A stretch of DNA of 64,000 nucleotides from Lasiosphaeria ovina (Eukaryota > Ascomycota > Sordariomycetes > Sordariales > Lasiosphaeriaceae), in assembly GCA_033439765.1 (NCBI GenBank), contig JAULSN010000001.1:2418001-2482000 (forward strand), written 5' to 3'. The notes beneath the pieces are model-generated. The model saw nothing but the letters and a program-made list of their open reading frames with translations. It did no database searches and was not told where the DNA came from. A program made the position numbers and the translations under genes. Position 1 is the stretch's first letter. Every line of letters begins with the position of its first letter. This document shows positions 21,485 through 31,606 of the stretch, piece after piece.

Positions 21485-22684
21485 TCAAGCGCCCGGCGAG
21501 GAGGCCGCAGCAGGCGGGTTCGTCGTCGTCGTGGGAGGCGCCGGGATGATGCTGACACTGGTCGTGGTGACGGCAGGCGGCGGCGGCGGCACAACGGGCG
21601 TGGGAATACACGCATACGTCAGGCGCGTGCTGGTGCCGGGACCCTCGATTGTGACGATGGAGTAGGTGGTGCGCGTCAGGTGCACGACGATGGTCGACGT
21701 CGTGGGCCCGGCCACGGTGGTCGACCCTGGCGCGGGGCTCGCCGCCACTGCCGATGCCGATGTCGGGCTTGCGGTGGCACCCTGGCGCTTCTCAACGGCT
21801 GCGGCTGCCGCGGGCGACGCAGCTGCCGGCGGAGGAGGAGGAGGAGGACCTGGCGCCGGCGTGGGCAGGCCCGGCGTGCCGAAGCCGTAGGCGTTGCACG
21901 ACAGCAGCGACGTCGTGGTGACGATGTTGCTAGCGGCCCACGTCGTGGCCGTGAACAGGACTGTCGCCGTCTTGTCGACTGTGAAGGCGTACGCGACGGT
22001 CGCGTCGCACTGATAGCGGGTGCGCAGCAGCGGGCCCGTCTGCGTGGCCGTGGTCACGGTCCAGACGGTCCGCGTCCGCGCCGGCCGCGGAGGTGGCGCC
22101 GGCAGCGTGGCATTGGAGGTCGGCAGCGGTGTCGTCGGGGCCGGCGGCGACGGTGCGGCGGCCGTCGCTGTCGTTGTTGACGAGTCTGTCTGCCGGCGCA
22201 GGAGTGGGGGCGTGGCGCGGGCCGGCGGCTGCGAGGCCTGGGCGAGCACCGTCTGCGTGCAGTTGAGCGTCTCGACGATGGTGGCCGTCTGCGTCCACGC
22301 CGTCACCGTGTATGTTCGCTGGACAGTGACGACCTCGGGAGCCGGCGGCACGACGATGGAGGGCGTCGGGGTGGCCGTGACGGTGACTGTGACGGTCGTG
22401 GTCGGGACATCGTCAAGCGCGTCGTGGCGGACCCCATGGCTGTCGTCCTGCGCGAGCTCCGTCGGCTCGGGAGCACACACGGCAATGGTTGCGAGGTCGT
22501 CTGTCAGGCCCGATATCACAGTCGGCAGCCAGTTGTTGCACTTGGCAGGCTTGGCCGCGTTCGGCTCCGATTCCTCTGGCACGGGCGTCGCGTCGACCGG
22601 GGCAGCGACGGGCAGCGGGCCGCCGACAACCACCGAGGCTAGCCCGAATGCCAGGACGAGGGCGCCTTTGAGGAGTGCCATCAT
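21485..22684 (-). CDS. Secreted Thr/Pro-rich protein with internal Kex2-type sites
   Basis: Single-exon 399-aa protein. The frame is open further upstream, but the ATG at 22684 is the first followed by a signal peptide (MMALLKGALVLAFGLASVVVG), and a TATA box lies 115 bp upstream. The mature protein alternates Thr/Ser/Pro-rich segments (VTVTVTATPTPS, TTTNPPAA) with at least three similar Val/Thr/Tyr units (VVTVQRTYTVTAWTQTATIVE; RTRTVWTVTTATQTG; IVVHLTRTTYSIVTIEG). These units contain or flank cysteines. Dibasic sites LLRRQ and EKRQ are candidate Kex2 cleavage points between the units. No GPI-type hydrophobic C-terminus is seen, so it is probably secreted, or associated with the wall by other means. 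Composition resembles fungal mucin-like wall proteins; no enzyme domain is recognised. Confidence 0.75.
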   Translation of the reverse strand: MMALLKGALVLAFGLASVVVGGPLPVAAPVDATPVPEESEPNAAKPAKCNNWLPTVISGLTDDLATIAVCAPEPTELAQDDSHGVRHDALDDVPTTTVTVTVTATPTPSIVVPPAPEVVTVQRTYTVTAWTQTATIVETLNCTQTVLAQASQPPARATPPLLRRQTDSSTTTATAAAPSPPAPTTPLPTSNATLPAPPPRPARTRTVWTVTTATQTGPLLRTRYQCDATVAYAFTVDKTATVLFTATTWAASNIVTTTSLLSCNAYGFGTPGLPTPAPGPPPPPPPAAASPAAAAAVEKRQGATASPTSASAVAASPAPGSTTVAGPTTSTIVVHLTRTTYSIVTIEGPGTSTRLTYACIPTPVVPPPPPAVTTTSVSIIPAPPTTTTNPPAAASSPGA

Positions 22685-22800
22685 ATCAGATGCTACACGA
22701 CAGCAGTGGGCGAGCCGGAGTGGCACTGCGGGGACTGGTTTGAATTCGAGGGCACTACCTTGACGCTTTTGAAAAAAGAACACAAGAGGAGCATGGGGTG

Positions 22801-22807
22801 CTTTATA
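22801..22807 (-). promoter_or_regulatory. TATA box of the secreted Thr/Pro-rich gene
   Basis: The minus strand reads TATAAAG, 115 bp upstream of the signal-peptide ATG at 22684. It supports that start over the longer open frame reaching 22867, which would begin upstream of the TATA box. Confidence 0.55.
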
Positions 22808-22869
22808 TCCACCATTATCCGGCCCACGGTACGTGCTTACGGTACTTGGAGAAGACGGCCGTGTCAATC

Positions 22870-24690
22870 CTGGGAGATAATTACAGACTGGTACGTTACA
22901 TGTCTACTAATTAACGTGTCTACCTGACTGTCTGCTTCGGCGCCGTGGCCCGGGATCGGTTGCCGTTGGGACCTGGTTGCCAACAATAGCACAGCATCGG
23001 CTGGAAGAAAGCTTGGCCCAGCCGCGCCGCCCGCTTGGAAGCGGGAATCTCGAGAGAGATCATATTGTCGTGACGAGTCGAGCCAGGAGACGCTCCAATC
23101 ACTGAGGGAGCGCAGAGCCTGCAACCCTGGACATCGCTTGGCACTGTTGACTCGATACTGCAGAGGCTATTCCAGCGCCATATTGCCATCCCCGCATGCA
23201 GACCGTCCAAGCTGGCGTGGGTTTTCTCCGGGTGAACCCGATTCGCTCGGGCTCTTTGCCGGCAGCGGGTGGGGAGCCACGATGGCGTGGGGACGGCAAG
23301 TGTTGCCGACACGGACGCGCTGGGGGTAAATAGCGGCGAATCCTGTACGACTTGACGCTCAGTCATGTCCGGCGTTGACGAATGAGGAGACGACAAACCG
23401 AGGTGGTCGTTCGACGCACCTGTACCTGACAGACCCGTCCATTCTCCCGGGATTAATCAAAAAGACGAGAGGGGCAGCATCCTGGCTTCGGCATAGCCGC
23501 TCCACGAGGGACGAGGGGCACAGTACCGAGCCCGCCCGGGCCCTCTTAATTGTCCGTGGAGTTTGTGGAGTGTGCTGTCGTGGTTGCACCGGGACTTGCG
23601 TGGTGCAATATACCCCAGACAAGCCGTGGGCCTGCAGACAGACGACATCCGATGGCGTGAGATGAGGCTCCGATCGATGTCCGCCAAGAAACGCTGCTGC
23701 ATGCCAAGCTTTGCCGTTGCCATGGCCTGCAACATCGTCTGCGGGAATGCAAGAGCCGCCGAGGCACAGCTTCGACGTCTCATGGTTTGGTCAAAATCAA
23801 AGCTGACTGCTACGCTGTGGGTATTGGCTGGAGTCAGAGACGACGAAGGCTATTTTGGTAATTTCGGCTGGGGTCAAAAAATGGTCACCTTCCAGTGCTC
23901 AGGATTTGAAATATTACCGTACCAGTTCGTTTACCAGCTGCCGTTCTACACCCTACGGATCCGTTCAAGCTCCTTAAGCCCCTGTAGTAGCCCTAAAGGT
24001 AGTGTCCTTCTTCCACGAAAAAGATTTGCTTGTTGACCTGGCAGCTGGCAAGTTCAATCTAACCCCTGTAGGTGGGTGGTTATGACGACGGTGGTAGCAA
24101 ACGTCGGATGAGAAATCAGATAACGTACCCCTCGGATGTGGCATTCTGGACCTTGCACTGGGGAAGGTGGCCCTTTTCTAGCCTGAGCCTTCGTACCTCT
24201 GGAATAGCAAGTACACAGGGGCAGGCACCGAGGAGTCAGGAAGAGCAATGTGACATGTCGTTAACGTTTAGCAGCAAGTAACAGCATAGCACATAAGGCT
24301 GAGAGAATATCATGACGCTGATGTCGGCGCCCAGTAGCCCAGACGTGGCGAGCAACTTGGACAAGGCTCCAGGGAAGTCGAGCACAGAAGGGTGCAAACT
24401 GGCGAGCCATGCGTCTCATATTCAAACAGAATATCAGAACCTACTCACCTGTTTGTTGCTAGTCCAAAGAGTCAGAGCCTGAAGCCTAGTCTCAGTCTCT
24501 ACGAGTGAGACCCTGGTTTTCTATTGTTCCCTACCCTTTTCACCCTGCTTCTTTTTTCAAAAAGTGGCGCAATAGCCACAATAGCAAACTCGACCTTCCA
24601 TCCGATCTCCCTCAGAACCCGGCCCTTTTCGAGCTCTCGACGGCGTATAAATTTCATCGCGTCCAGTGCCCGCCCCACTCGACCCTCGGA
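22870..24690. other. Intergenic stretch, no supportable gene
   Basis: Overlapping short frames on both strands (the longest about 158 codons, 22920-23396 minus) lack motifs, signal sequences or splice structure. I cannot support any as a gene. Confidence 0.35.
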
Positions 24691-25371
24691 AAACCAAACC
24701 TTGCACACATCGTATTCGTACCCGCCGTCGAGGAAACTCTCCCACACACATCGCACTCGTCACAATGTATGTTTCTACGCGCTCTCGCAGTTTTGCTTCG
24801 TCGCTGGTGTCAACTTTTTTCTGGTAAATCCTTTCTCACTATTTGATTTATCGTTAGCAGCGCATGAATATCGCACCCGTAAACGGCGTCAAGAAAATTC
24901 TCTCCCCCTCCCGTCGTACTCGGCAAGGTAAGTTTCTAGGCGCTCTCACATTTAACTTCGTCACTGGCAACCAGTTCTTTCTAGTGAACCCTTACTCACA
25001 ATTGAATTCATCGCTAGTAGCAAGCACCCAAATATCGTATCCGCACAAGGAGTGCAGAAAACTCTCCCACCCCCAAATACCACATCCGCAAAAGGCGGCA
25101 AGAAAATTCTCCCACCCACCGTACTCGTCAAGGTAAGCATCTAGTCTAAACTTTTCACATCTAACTTTTTCATTGGCATTTTCTGAATAATCCTTACTCA
25201 CAATTGAATTCATCGTTAGCAGCACCCAAACTTCGCATCCGGAAACGGCGTGCAGAAAGGTCTCCCACCCATCGTACTCGTCAAGGTAAGCTTCTAGGCA
25301 CTCTCACATTAACTTCGTCGCCGGAATCTATTTCTAGTAAACCCTTCCTGACTATTCGATTCATCATTAGC
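24690..25371 (+). repeat. Tandem array of exon/intron-like units upstream of the 2EXR gene
   Basis: A unit of about 155 bp recurs four times. Each unit consists of a short exon-like part ending CACCC...CGTACTCGTCAAG, then GTAAG (24928, 25133, 25286; diverged at about 24764), then TTCTAGGC(G/A)CTCTCAC, and then CTTACTCACAATTGAATTCATCG(T/C)TAG at about 24857, 25017, 25219 and 25370. The spacing between units is about 155, 203 and 154 bp. The long unit contains an additional internal duplication of about 48 bp of the exon-like part. Each copy therefore carries its own plausible donor and acceptor, so the 5' leader of the downstream gene may be spliced several times, or alternatively. Confidence 0.7.
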
Positions 25372-25444
25372 ACATCTCACTACACCCAGTCACCCACCTT
25401 GGGCAGTCAGCAAATCAATCCGTCACCTCGGCGATCCTCCACAA

Positions 25445-25445
<1 letters not shown>

Positions 25446-25478
<33 letters not shown>

Positions 25479-25500
25479 CACACAAACACACACACATACA
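25446..25500. repeat. (CA)n microsatellite
   Basis: A CA-rich tract, slightly interrupted, ends 13 bp before the 2EXR start codon and so lies in its 5' leader. Confidence 0.85.
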
Positions 25501-25512
25501 TGTAAATCCGCC

Positions 25513-26628
25513 ATGTCGCCCTCCAAGCCCACCTCCTCCTCCCCCTCGTCCGTCTCCTCGGGCACCGCCGCCCCCCGCCGCCACCGCGTCTTCAAAAAGA
25601 CGCGCCTCGACCTGCTGCCGGCCGAGCTGGAGCTCAAGATCTGGGCGTGCGTAGCCGCCGTGCAGCCGCGGCTGGTGGTGGCGTGCGCGGTGTCGGACCG
25701 GGCGTCGACAGTCACGACGTTCCACCACGTGGCGCAGCAGCGCGTGGTGCCGCGCGAGCTCGCCGCCGAGATGTACGGCAGGCTGGAGCGGCAGCTGACG
25801 GCTAACAAGCTGCGCAGCACCACGGCCGACCCGTTCGCGCCGTCGTCCCGCGCGCTCGGCAGCTTTCCCGGCGTCCCCGACCCGGCGATCCTGTTCAACC
25901 CGGACGTCGACGTCGTGCTGTTCGGCCGCGCGCTGCTGTACAAGCCGGCGCAGTGGGGCTACCAGAACTGGCCGCACCTCGAGCAGCGCCGCGAGTACGC
26001 GCTGATCAAGCACGTGGCGGTGCACGTTGAGCCGGCAGGGCGCGTCGAGCTGGCGGCGGACCCGGCAGACCCTGACCGGTGCATCGTGAACGGCGTCGGC
26101 GGGCTGTTGGAGCTGGCGCTGCAGCTGCCAGCGCTGCAAACCATCGGGCTGGTGGTGCCGACGACGGACGACGGGGCGACGGCCGACGGCAACGCGCGGC
26201 ATCGGGTGACGGCGGCGGCGCTGCTGGGCAAAGATGACAGCGGCCTCAGCAGCGAGGCGCCGATCGTAGGCGAGGTGCCGGCCGACTTCGCCGGCGAGGT
26301 GTGGGCTGGCGACGGGCACTTGCCCTATGGCGAGCACCGCCGCACCATCAAGTACACGGACGTGGCGGCACAGAGCGGTGCGCTGCTCGCGGCGGCCATG
26401 GCGGCGCAGCCCGTGCCCTGGCAGTCGCGCGGGCTGCCGGTGCGTGCGGCGCCGGTCGTGCGCCCCCTGTTCATCAAGCTCCGGCCCGAGAAGCCCGTCA
26501 TCGACATCGCCGAGGTCGGCATGCTGCACCTGAGCTGGCCGGAGAGGCAGGCCGTGGAGGCGCGGGCGCGGGAGCAGGCGGCGCGCGACGCGGCGGCGGC
26601 GGCAGCAGCAAAAGAGGCAGAGACTTAA
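25513..26628 (+). CDS. 2EXR domain protein
   Basis: Intronless 371-aa protein starting at the first ATG of this frame after the last splice-like unit. The signature of the fungal 2EXR family (F-x-x-LP-x-EL-x-x-x-IW) is visible near residues 30-42 as LDLLPAELELKIWACV, followed by PRLVVACAV and FHHVAQQRVVPRELAAEMY. A later conserved part is FNPDVDVVLFGRALLY...HVAVHVEP. The C-terminus is a charged Ala/Arg/Glu coiled-coil-like tail (RAREQAARDAAAAAAAKEAET). The family is widespread in Pezizomycotina and biochemically undefined. It is sometimes compared with F-box-like adaptors, but no F-box can be claimed here. The frame is open upstream to 25204 through the last repeat unit, but without an ATG. 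Confidence 0.85.
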   Translation: MSPSKPTSSSPSSVSSGTAAPRRHRVFKKTRLDLLPAELELKIWACVAAVQPRLVVACAVSDRASTVTTFHHVAQQRVVPRELAAEMYGRLERQLTANKLRSTTADPFAPSSRALGSFPGVPDPAILFNPDVDVVLFGRALLYKPAQWGYQNWPHLEQRREYALIKHVAVHVEPAGRVELAADPADPDRCIVNGVGGLLELALQLPALQTIGLVVPTTDDGATADGNARHRVTAAALLGKDDSGLSSEAPIVGEVPADFAGEVWAGDGHLPYGEHRRTIKYTDVAAQSGALLAAAMAAQPVPWQSRGLPVRAAPVVRPLFIKLRPEKPVIDIAEVGMLHLSWPERQAVEARAREQAARDAAAAAAAKEAET

Positions 26629-26695
26629 CTATCGGCCGGCACGGGGTCGGGGTTACATGAACGACGTTTTGATCAAGTACGGTACCAGAGCATCT

Positions 26696-26722
26696 CGGCA
26701 CGGCACGGCACGGCACGGCACG
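26696..26722. repeat. (CGGCA)5 tandem repeat
   Basis: Five perfect CGGCA units lie just downstream of the 2EXR stop codon. Confidence 0.9.
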
Positions 26723-26754
26723 AGCATTGCAGCATTACAGCAGAGGCAGCGGCC

Positions 26755-27130
26755 GAGGCATTTCGGTATGGCAACGGCAGCATATCACCGCATTACGAGC
26801 GTTAGGAAAGGGGCACTTCCATACGGCAACATCGGCTTATTAGCTCATCATGAGCGTCAGGAAAGGGCCTTTTAGTAAACAGAAAAGGCCTTTCATAAGC
26901 AGTAAAGGCCTATCTGCTCTTCACTCGCGCCGGGATAAGGCCTTTTATACAGCGACAGGGGCATATCAGCAACGGGAGCAATTGAAGGCGTCATGTCGTT
27001 ATGGGCGTTAGGAAAAGGCCGTTTGATACAGTAGTGAAGCCCTATGGGACATCACTGGCGTTGGGAAGAGGCTCCTCAATAAAGCAGCAAGGGCTCATAA
27101 AGGCGTTGGGGCTTTGATTGAGGCAGCGCA
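26755..27130. repeat. Degenerate dispersed repeats around GCGTTAGG/AAAGGCC
   Basis: The motif GAGCGTTAGGAAAGG / GAGCGTCAGGAAAGG / GGGCGTTAGGAAAAGG / GGCGTTGGGAAGAGG recurs at roughly 60-200 bp intervals, with AAAGGCCT(T/A) elements between. This looks like decayed tandem duplications in the 3' flank of the 2EXR gene. Confidence 0.5.
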
Positions 27131-27173
27131 TGCCTTCCTACTATGATTAGAGCACGCAGCAGCAAGGAATTAG

Positions 27174-27240
27174 CAGGCAGCATAGCATGTAACAGGCAGC
27201 ATAGCATGTAACAGGCAGCATAGCATGTAACAGGCAGCAA
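27174..27240. repeat. 19-bp tandem minisatellite, about 3.5 copies
   Basis: The unit CAGGCAGCATAGCATGTAA is repeated three times perfectly, followed by a partial fourth copy. Confidence 0.92.
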
Positions 27241-27616
27241 GGAGCAAGCACCAAACAGCACAAGGAAGAGGGCGGGGGATAGTTGATAGCAAGACACAAC
27301 TGTGTCCAACCTGTCCTCTCTCGCTCTCTTTCTCCCCCCTTATCTAGCAATAATCAATCAACCCTTGTTGTCATGCGGCTGAACGTCCTTCACTCCCTGG
27401 CAATGCGAAATGCGGGTAAAAATCAATGTACAAAGAAGAATCAGTGAAATCCCTTCACAAGAGTGCTGCTATTAAGTCCCTGCTGCTACTACCCGCCTCT
27501 GCCTGCCACCCGGGCAGAAGCAATGAGATGTGGTCTGTCGTGGCCCGGCGATATCAAAGTACCTATGTGCAGTCTAGTTATTCCCGCCTCGGAGCATAGA
27601 GCATGGAGCAAGAGCA

Positions 27617-28546
27617 TTAGAGCATCTCCTCGTCGCCACCGCCGCGGAGGGCCATCATGCGGCCGTACTGGTCGGCCATGGCCTCCTGGCGGCGCCAGTC
27701 GACCGTCGACACGTTGTAGACGGGGTCGGCGTGAGCGGGGTTATAGGTCGGGCCGGCGGTGGCAATGGCGAAGTGGCTGCTGCTGTACGCGTCCTTTTGA
27801 CGTGTTTGCATCATGGCCTCAGCAAAGAAAGCCGCGCGACGCTCGGACTCTTCGTACTCACGGCGAGCCATGTCCTCGTAGCCGGACGCCATGTACGGCT
27901 CCATGTAGCTCTGCGCTGCGGCAGCGCTCGTGCCCCACCGCCCGTCGCCCGCCTGGATGGGCGTCCCGTCGAGGCTCAAGATGGGCGTGTCCACCTGCTG
28001 CTGTTGTTGCTGCTGCTGTTGCTGTCTCTGCTCGTAGCGCAGCTTGGCTAGGATCTCCTCCTGACTCACGCTCGTCATGCTCCAAGCAAGGGTAGGGTTG
28101 TCGTTGCTGTTGGTAGGAGGGCAGATGCGCCACAGGTCGATGAGGTGCATCTTCTGCGCGTCGTCGACCGTCTTGAACAGCTGCAGCTGCGCAGACGACA
28201 GGCCCGACGTGTTGACGCCGTACTCTCTCAGGACGGATTCTATGGCCGAATGCTCACCCTGTGGCGGCTCCGAGGCGGGCCTCGATGACTGCTGCTGAGT
28301 CACGTGGACATCATGTCTGGCAATGTGAGACGAGTGGTTGTAGTGCTGTGAAATGTAGACGATCTTCTCCTCGGGCGTTGGCACAGTGGCCGTCACCGGC
28401 ACCGGCGCCGGCGCCGGCGCCGGCGTGGGCTGCTGAGAGTCAAAGTTTAGGTTCCGAGCGAATAGGGCAATAAGCTCCTCCTGGGCTTGCGGGTTGTTGG
28501 GGTGAACAACAGCCATGCCGGAGGTTGCTATTGGCTGTGATGTCAT
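27617..28546 (-). CDS. Hypothetical protein with polyGln tract
   Basis: Intronless 309-aa frame with ATG at 28546; a second in-frame ATG lies at 28516. Features are an Ala/Pro repeat (PTPAPAPAPVPV, encoded by a GGCGCC-rich run), a helical central part (AIESVLREYGVNTSGLSSAQLQLF, HLIDLWRICPP), then QRQ followed by ten Gln, and a C-terminal charged helix (MARREYEESERRAAFFAEAMM) ending in LRGGGDEEML. There is no signal peptide, membrane segment or recognised domain. The composition and lack of stops over 930 nt, together with a purine-rich upstream region, support a real gene. It looks like a conserved but uncharacterised Sordariomycete protein, possibly a regulatory scaffold; function is not assigned. 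Confidence 0.7.
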   Translation of the reverse strand: MTSQPIATSGMAVVHPNNPQAQEELIALFARNLNFDSQQPTPAPAPAPVPVTATVPTPEEKIVYISQHYNHSSHIARHDVHVTQQQSSRPASEPPQGEHSAIESVLREYGVNTSGLSSAQLQLFKTVDDAQKMHLIDLWRICPPTNSNDNPTLAWSMTSVSQEEILAKLRYEQRQQQQQQQQQQVDTPILSLDGTPIQAGDGRWGTSAAAAQSYMEPYMASGYEDMARREYEESERRAAFFAEAMMQTRQKDAYSSSHFAIATAGPTYNPAHADPVYNVSTVDWRRQEAMADQYGRMMALRGGGDEEML

Positions 28547-30497
28547 GGTTAGCGGGGTTGTGGTTGTGTGCCTCGGAGGGGGCGGAAGGAAGGTCTGAAG
28601 GACGAAAAAGGAAACCCGGTGAAAATGTGCAACAGCAAAGCCGAGATGTAGAGTTATCGTGTACCTGGGCCAATGTCCAATGTCCTCCTGGCGTTCCGAA
28701 CTTCAGCAGACTCTTCTTCCGGGTGCTGGCGGCAAGCAGAGCGCGTCGTGGTTAACGATCAGCGAAGCGGAGGGGCAAAAGGCCAGCAAAAAGGGTGAGG
28801 GAGCTTTGGGCTCGGTCCGAGCAGCGGGATGCAACAACTCGTTTATATTGACTATGCTATGTACTGAGGTGAAAACCGAAACGGACAGTCTTCGGGCGAG
28901 TAAAACACAATGAAAGAAAGAATTCTGGAAGCTGTGGGTGAACCGAGAAATTGTTCGTCGAGGGGCTCAGTTCGACCTGGCGCGTCAAAGGCAGCGTCGT
29001 ATCGGAACAAGGGAGGGGACAAGGGAGGGGACAAGGAGCCCGCACTGTCTTTCGGGAGACAGAAAGAGACGGTGGGCGGTGCCGTGCGGGATTATCGCGA
29101 GGAAGCGAGGCTCGGCGCTACCTGGCCTGGGCGTTATGGGCGGACAACAAAGAGGGGAAGGAGCAAGGGCGAGGCGAAGTCGGAGTCGGAGCTGGCGAAG
29201 AAGTCGAGATGTCGAGCTGCAAAGAAGAATAGAAAGAGAAGAAGCAAATGCAACGGGGAAAGGTAGCAACCGAAGCTTGCTATTTAAGGAGAAGGACGGG
29301 AGACGTCGATGTGATGATGGGGGGGGGTCCTACAGCCTGGAAGCGCGGGCCCGTAGGCGTAGGCACCAGAACAGGGGGCAGTCAATCACTGGACTGACCG
29401 CTGCGGATCGACAACCTCTGATCACTGACTGACGCGGACAGGCGGACAGGCGGACAGGTGGGCGGACGCAGGTCCGGCGGCCTGGCAGGTCCAATGGCAG
29501 CCCAGGGGGCAGCAGCAGCAGCAGCAGCATGGAACCGACCCGTCGCAGAACCCAAGCCATCCACCTGCAGGTAACCGTGCAAATGTCGGGCTGCAAAAAG
29601 GACAATTCGATGAAATTGAAGGCCAGTGCTGCAGTTGCAGGTAAAATGCTGCACTCGACCCTTTTTCGGCCGGCGTCTGGTCTGGCTCCCATTCAAGCCC
29701 ATAGGGTGCTGGTTGGGCAGTCACACAGTCAGACCTTCCCCAGAGCAGTCATGCGTCACAGGGCAGGCGACATGAAACGGGCCTAAAGCGGCTACCTGTC
29801 GAGTCGACCCCGCCAATGAAGCATCGACACGAGCTTTTGACTTTTTGCTTTCCTTTGCTTGAGCGGCAAGTCGTTGTTCCCTTTCCTTAGGTACCTAAGC
29901 GATAACCGATACGCACCGCTTCTCGTGGACTGATATGGCCATCGATTCATGTTGTGTTGATGTGTTGAGGACAGCTGGCTGAAAGCTGTGGCCAGATAAC
30001 TTGGCCAATAAGGTAAACGGTGGCTCCAGTCACCGTAAAGTTTGTTCGCGGGAGCTTTTGAATGGACATTGGCCGCGGTCCCGGCCTGGAGGGTGGTCTG
30101 CAGAAAATGTGCCCGAAGCCGTGGCGGGGCTCGCATGAAGATCTCAGCGAGCGATGCTTGCTTGGATGCCAAGCCGAAGAAGGACAAGGGGCGGGAGCTG
30201 GTGAGGCGTCGAGGCCTCGGGACACAACAGTACATGTGCGGCGAAGCCACATTTCAACGCCACAGATGACGTTTACAGTTTGTGTCTTTGCGATTCCGCC
30301 TGATGTGAATGAATACCTTAGCTCGAGGCTGGCCTGCGCCTTGGTGGCCTCGCTGTATATTTTCTTCCATTTCCGTACATAGATACGAATACCTAACATT
30401 TCAATCTTGAGTTTCCACACGACTCCCTAACGAATCTAATTACGCTACAGACTGGACGGGACCTTCAATTTAACCTGTGACGAAGCACTCCGCCAAC
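28547..30497. other. Divergent promoter region
   Basis: It separates the minus-strand polyGln gene from the plus-strand J-protein gene. There are purine-rich runs (28900-29280), short CAG and GGACAGGC(G) repeats near 29440-29530, and no frame with coding character. The divergent ORFs here are compositional. Confidence 0.4.
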
Positions 30498-31606
30498 ATG
30501 TCGACATCGGGACGGCCTCCCAACTACTGTGCGTCTACAAATCCCATCCTGCCTTTTTCTTTGCCTGGGACATGCAAGGCTGTACCTTAGCTATAGAGTT
30601 GCGCTGACCCCGGACGGCGGACTTATAGATGCGATCCTCGACATTCCCGAGACGGCAACAAGCACTCAGATCCGCGATGCATACAAACGGTGCGCTTGAC
30701 ATCCCCCCCTTCCCTCTCGGAAACCATCGCCTTGTCTCCGATAGGCACACATACTGAACAACGGACCATGCAAACCGCAGCGCTGCGCTAAAGACACATC
30801 CCGACCGGGTGCCCGTCGACTCGCCTGAGCGGGTCGCGCGCACCCGCAAGTTCCAGCTCGTCAACGACGCCTACTTCACGCTGTCGGACCCCGGGCGGCG
30901 GCGCGAGTACGACGCCCAGCGCAAGCTGTTTGGAGGCGATAGAAGTGCCGGCGCTGGTTTCGGCGCGCCGTCGCCGAACATGCCCGGCGGCTTCGACACG
31001 GACGCCGACGACACCGACAACACCACGAACAACAACGCGGCAGGCGGGGCCTACTCGTGGGCATGGAACTTCTTCACGGGCCAAAACACCAACGCCAACG
31101 CCAACAATGCCGCCGGAGCAGGGACAGGGAACAACCGCGAGCAGCAGCGGGCGCAGACCGAGGACGCGCAGTTCGCCGACGTGTTCGAGGAGATGCTGCG
31201 CGAGGAGGGCCTGGCGGAGCCCGCCACGGGGCGGCCGACGGGCAAGTTCTGGGCGCTGCTGGGCGGGCTCAGCGGCGGCGCGCTGGGGTTCATCGTGGCC
31301 AACGTGCCGGGGCTCCTCGCGGGCGCCGTCGCCGGCAACCGCCTCGGCGCCGTGCGCGACGCCAAGGGCAAGAGCGTCTATGCAGTCTTCCAGGTGAGCG
31401 CCCTTGGTTTTGAACTGGTTCGCGAGGGGCAATGGTAGTTTTCGACACTACCCAGTCAGCGCAAAGCAGTGAGGTTATTGTGTGTGGAATGTTGTTGACA
31501 CCTGCCCGCTTCTCCTTTGTTTGTTTAGGATCTCCCGCAAGACGACCGCGCCAAGCTGCTCAGCCAGCTGGCCGCGAGGGTGTTTAGCCACGCCGTCGGC
31601 ATCTAA
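30498..31606 (+). CDS. J-domain (DnaJ-type) co-chaperone with C-terminal glycine-rich hydrophobic segment
   Basis: Four exons, 30498-30528, 30629-30689, 30781-31393 and 31529-31606, all GT-AG, giving 260 aa. An N-terminal J domain (about residues 9-75) contains YYAILDIPETATSTQIRDAY and the Hsp70-stimulating HPD motif at residues 37-39, then FQLVNDAYFTLSDPGRRREYD. An Asn/Gly-rich linker follows, then a short helix (FADVFEEMLREEG), then a glycine-zipper-like hydrophobic block (GGLSGGALGFIVANVPGLLAG), and a basic stretch before the end (DLPQDDRAKLLSQLAARVF). It lacks Zn-finger and peptide-binding domains, so it is a class C J protein. The hydrophobic block suggests membrane association; the organelle is uncertain. 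A similar architecture is common in Pezizomycotina. Confidence 0.88.

Noticed and set aside
21332..22180. Plus-strand Arg-rich ORF (282 codons)
   Set aside because: Shadow of the secreted Thr/Pro-rich gene; the composition is almost only Arg/Gly.
22920..23396. Minus-strand ORF of 158 codons
   Set aside because: No motif, no splice evidence, overlapping equally long frames on the other strand.
25423..26529. Long antisense ORF (368 codons) over the 2EXR gene
   Set aside because: It is Arg/His/Leu-rich and caused by the GC-rich third positions of the real gene; no motifs, and the sense frame has the family signature.
27174..27240. CRISPR-like array
   Set aside because: Units are directly adjacent with no spacers and the genome is eukaryotic; it is a minisatellite.
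30788..31432. Antisense ORF (214 codons) over the J-protein gene
   Set aside because: Shadow frame of the J-domain exon; the sense strand has HPD and exact splicing.
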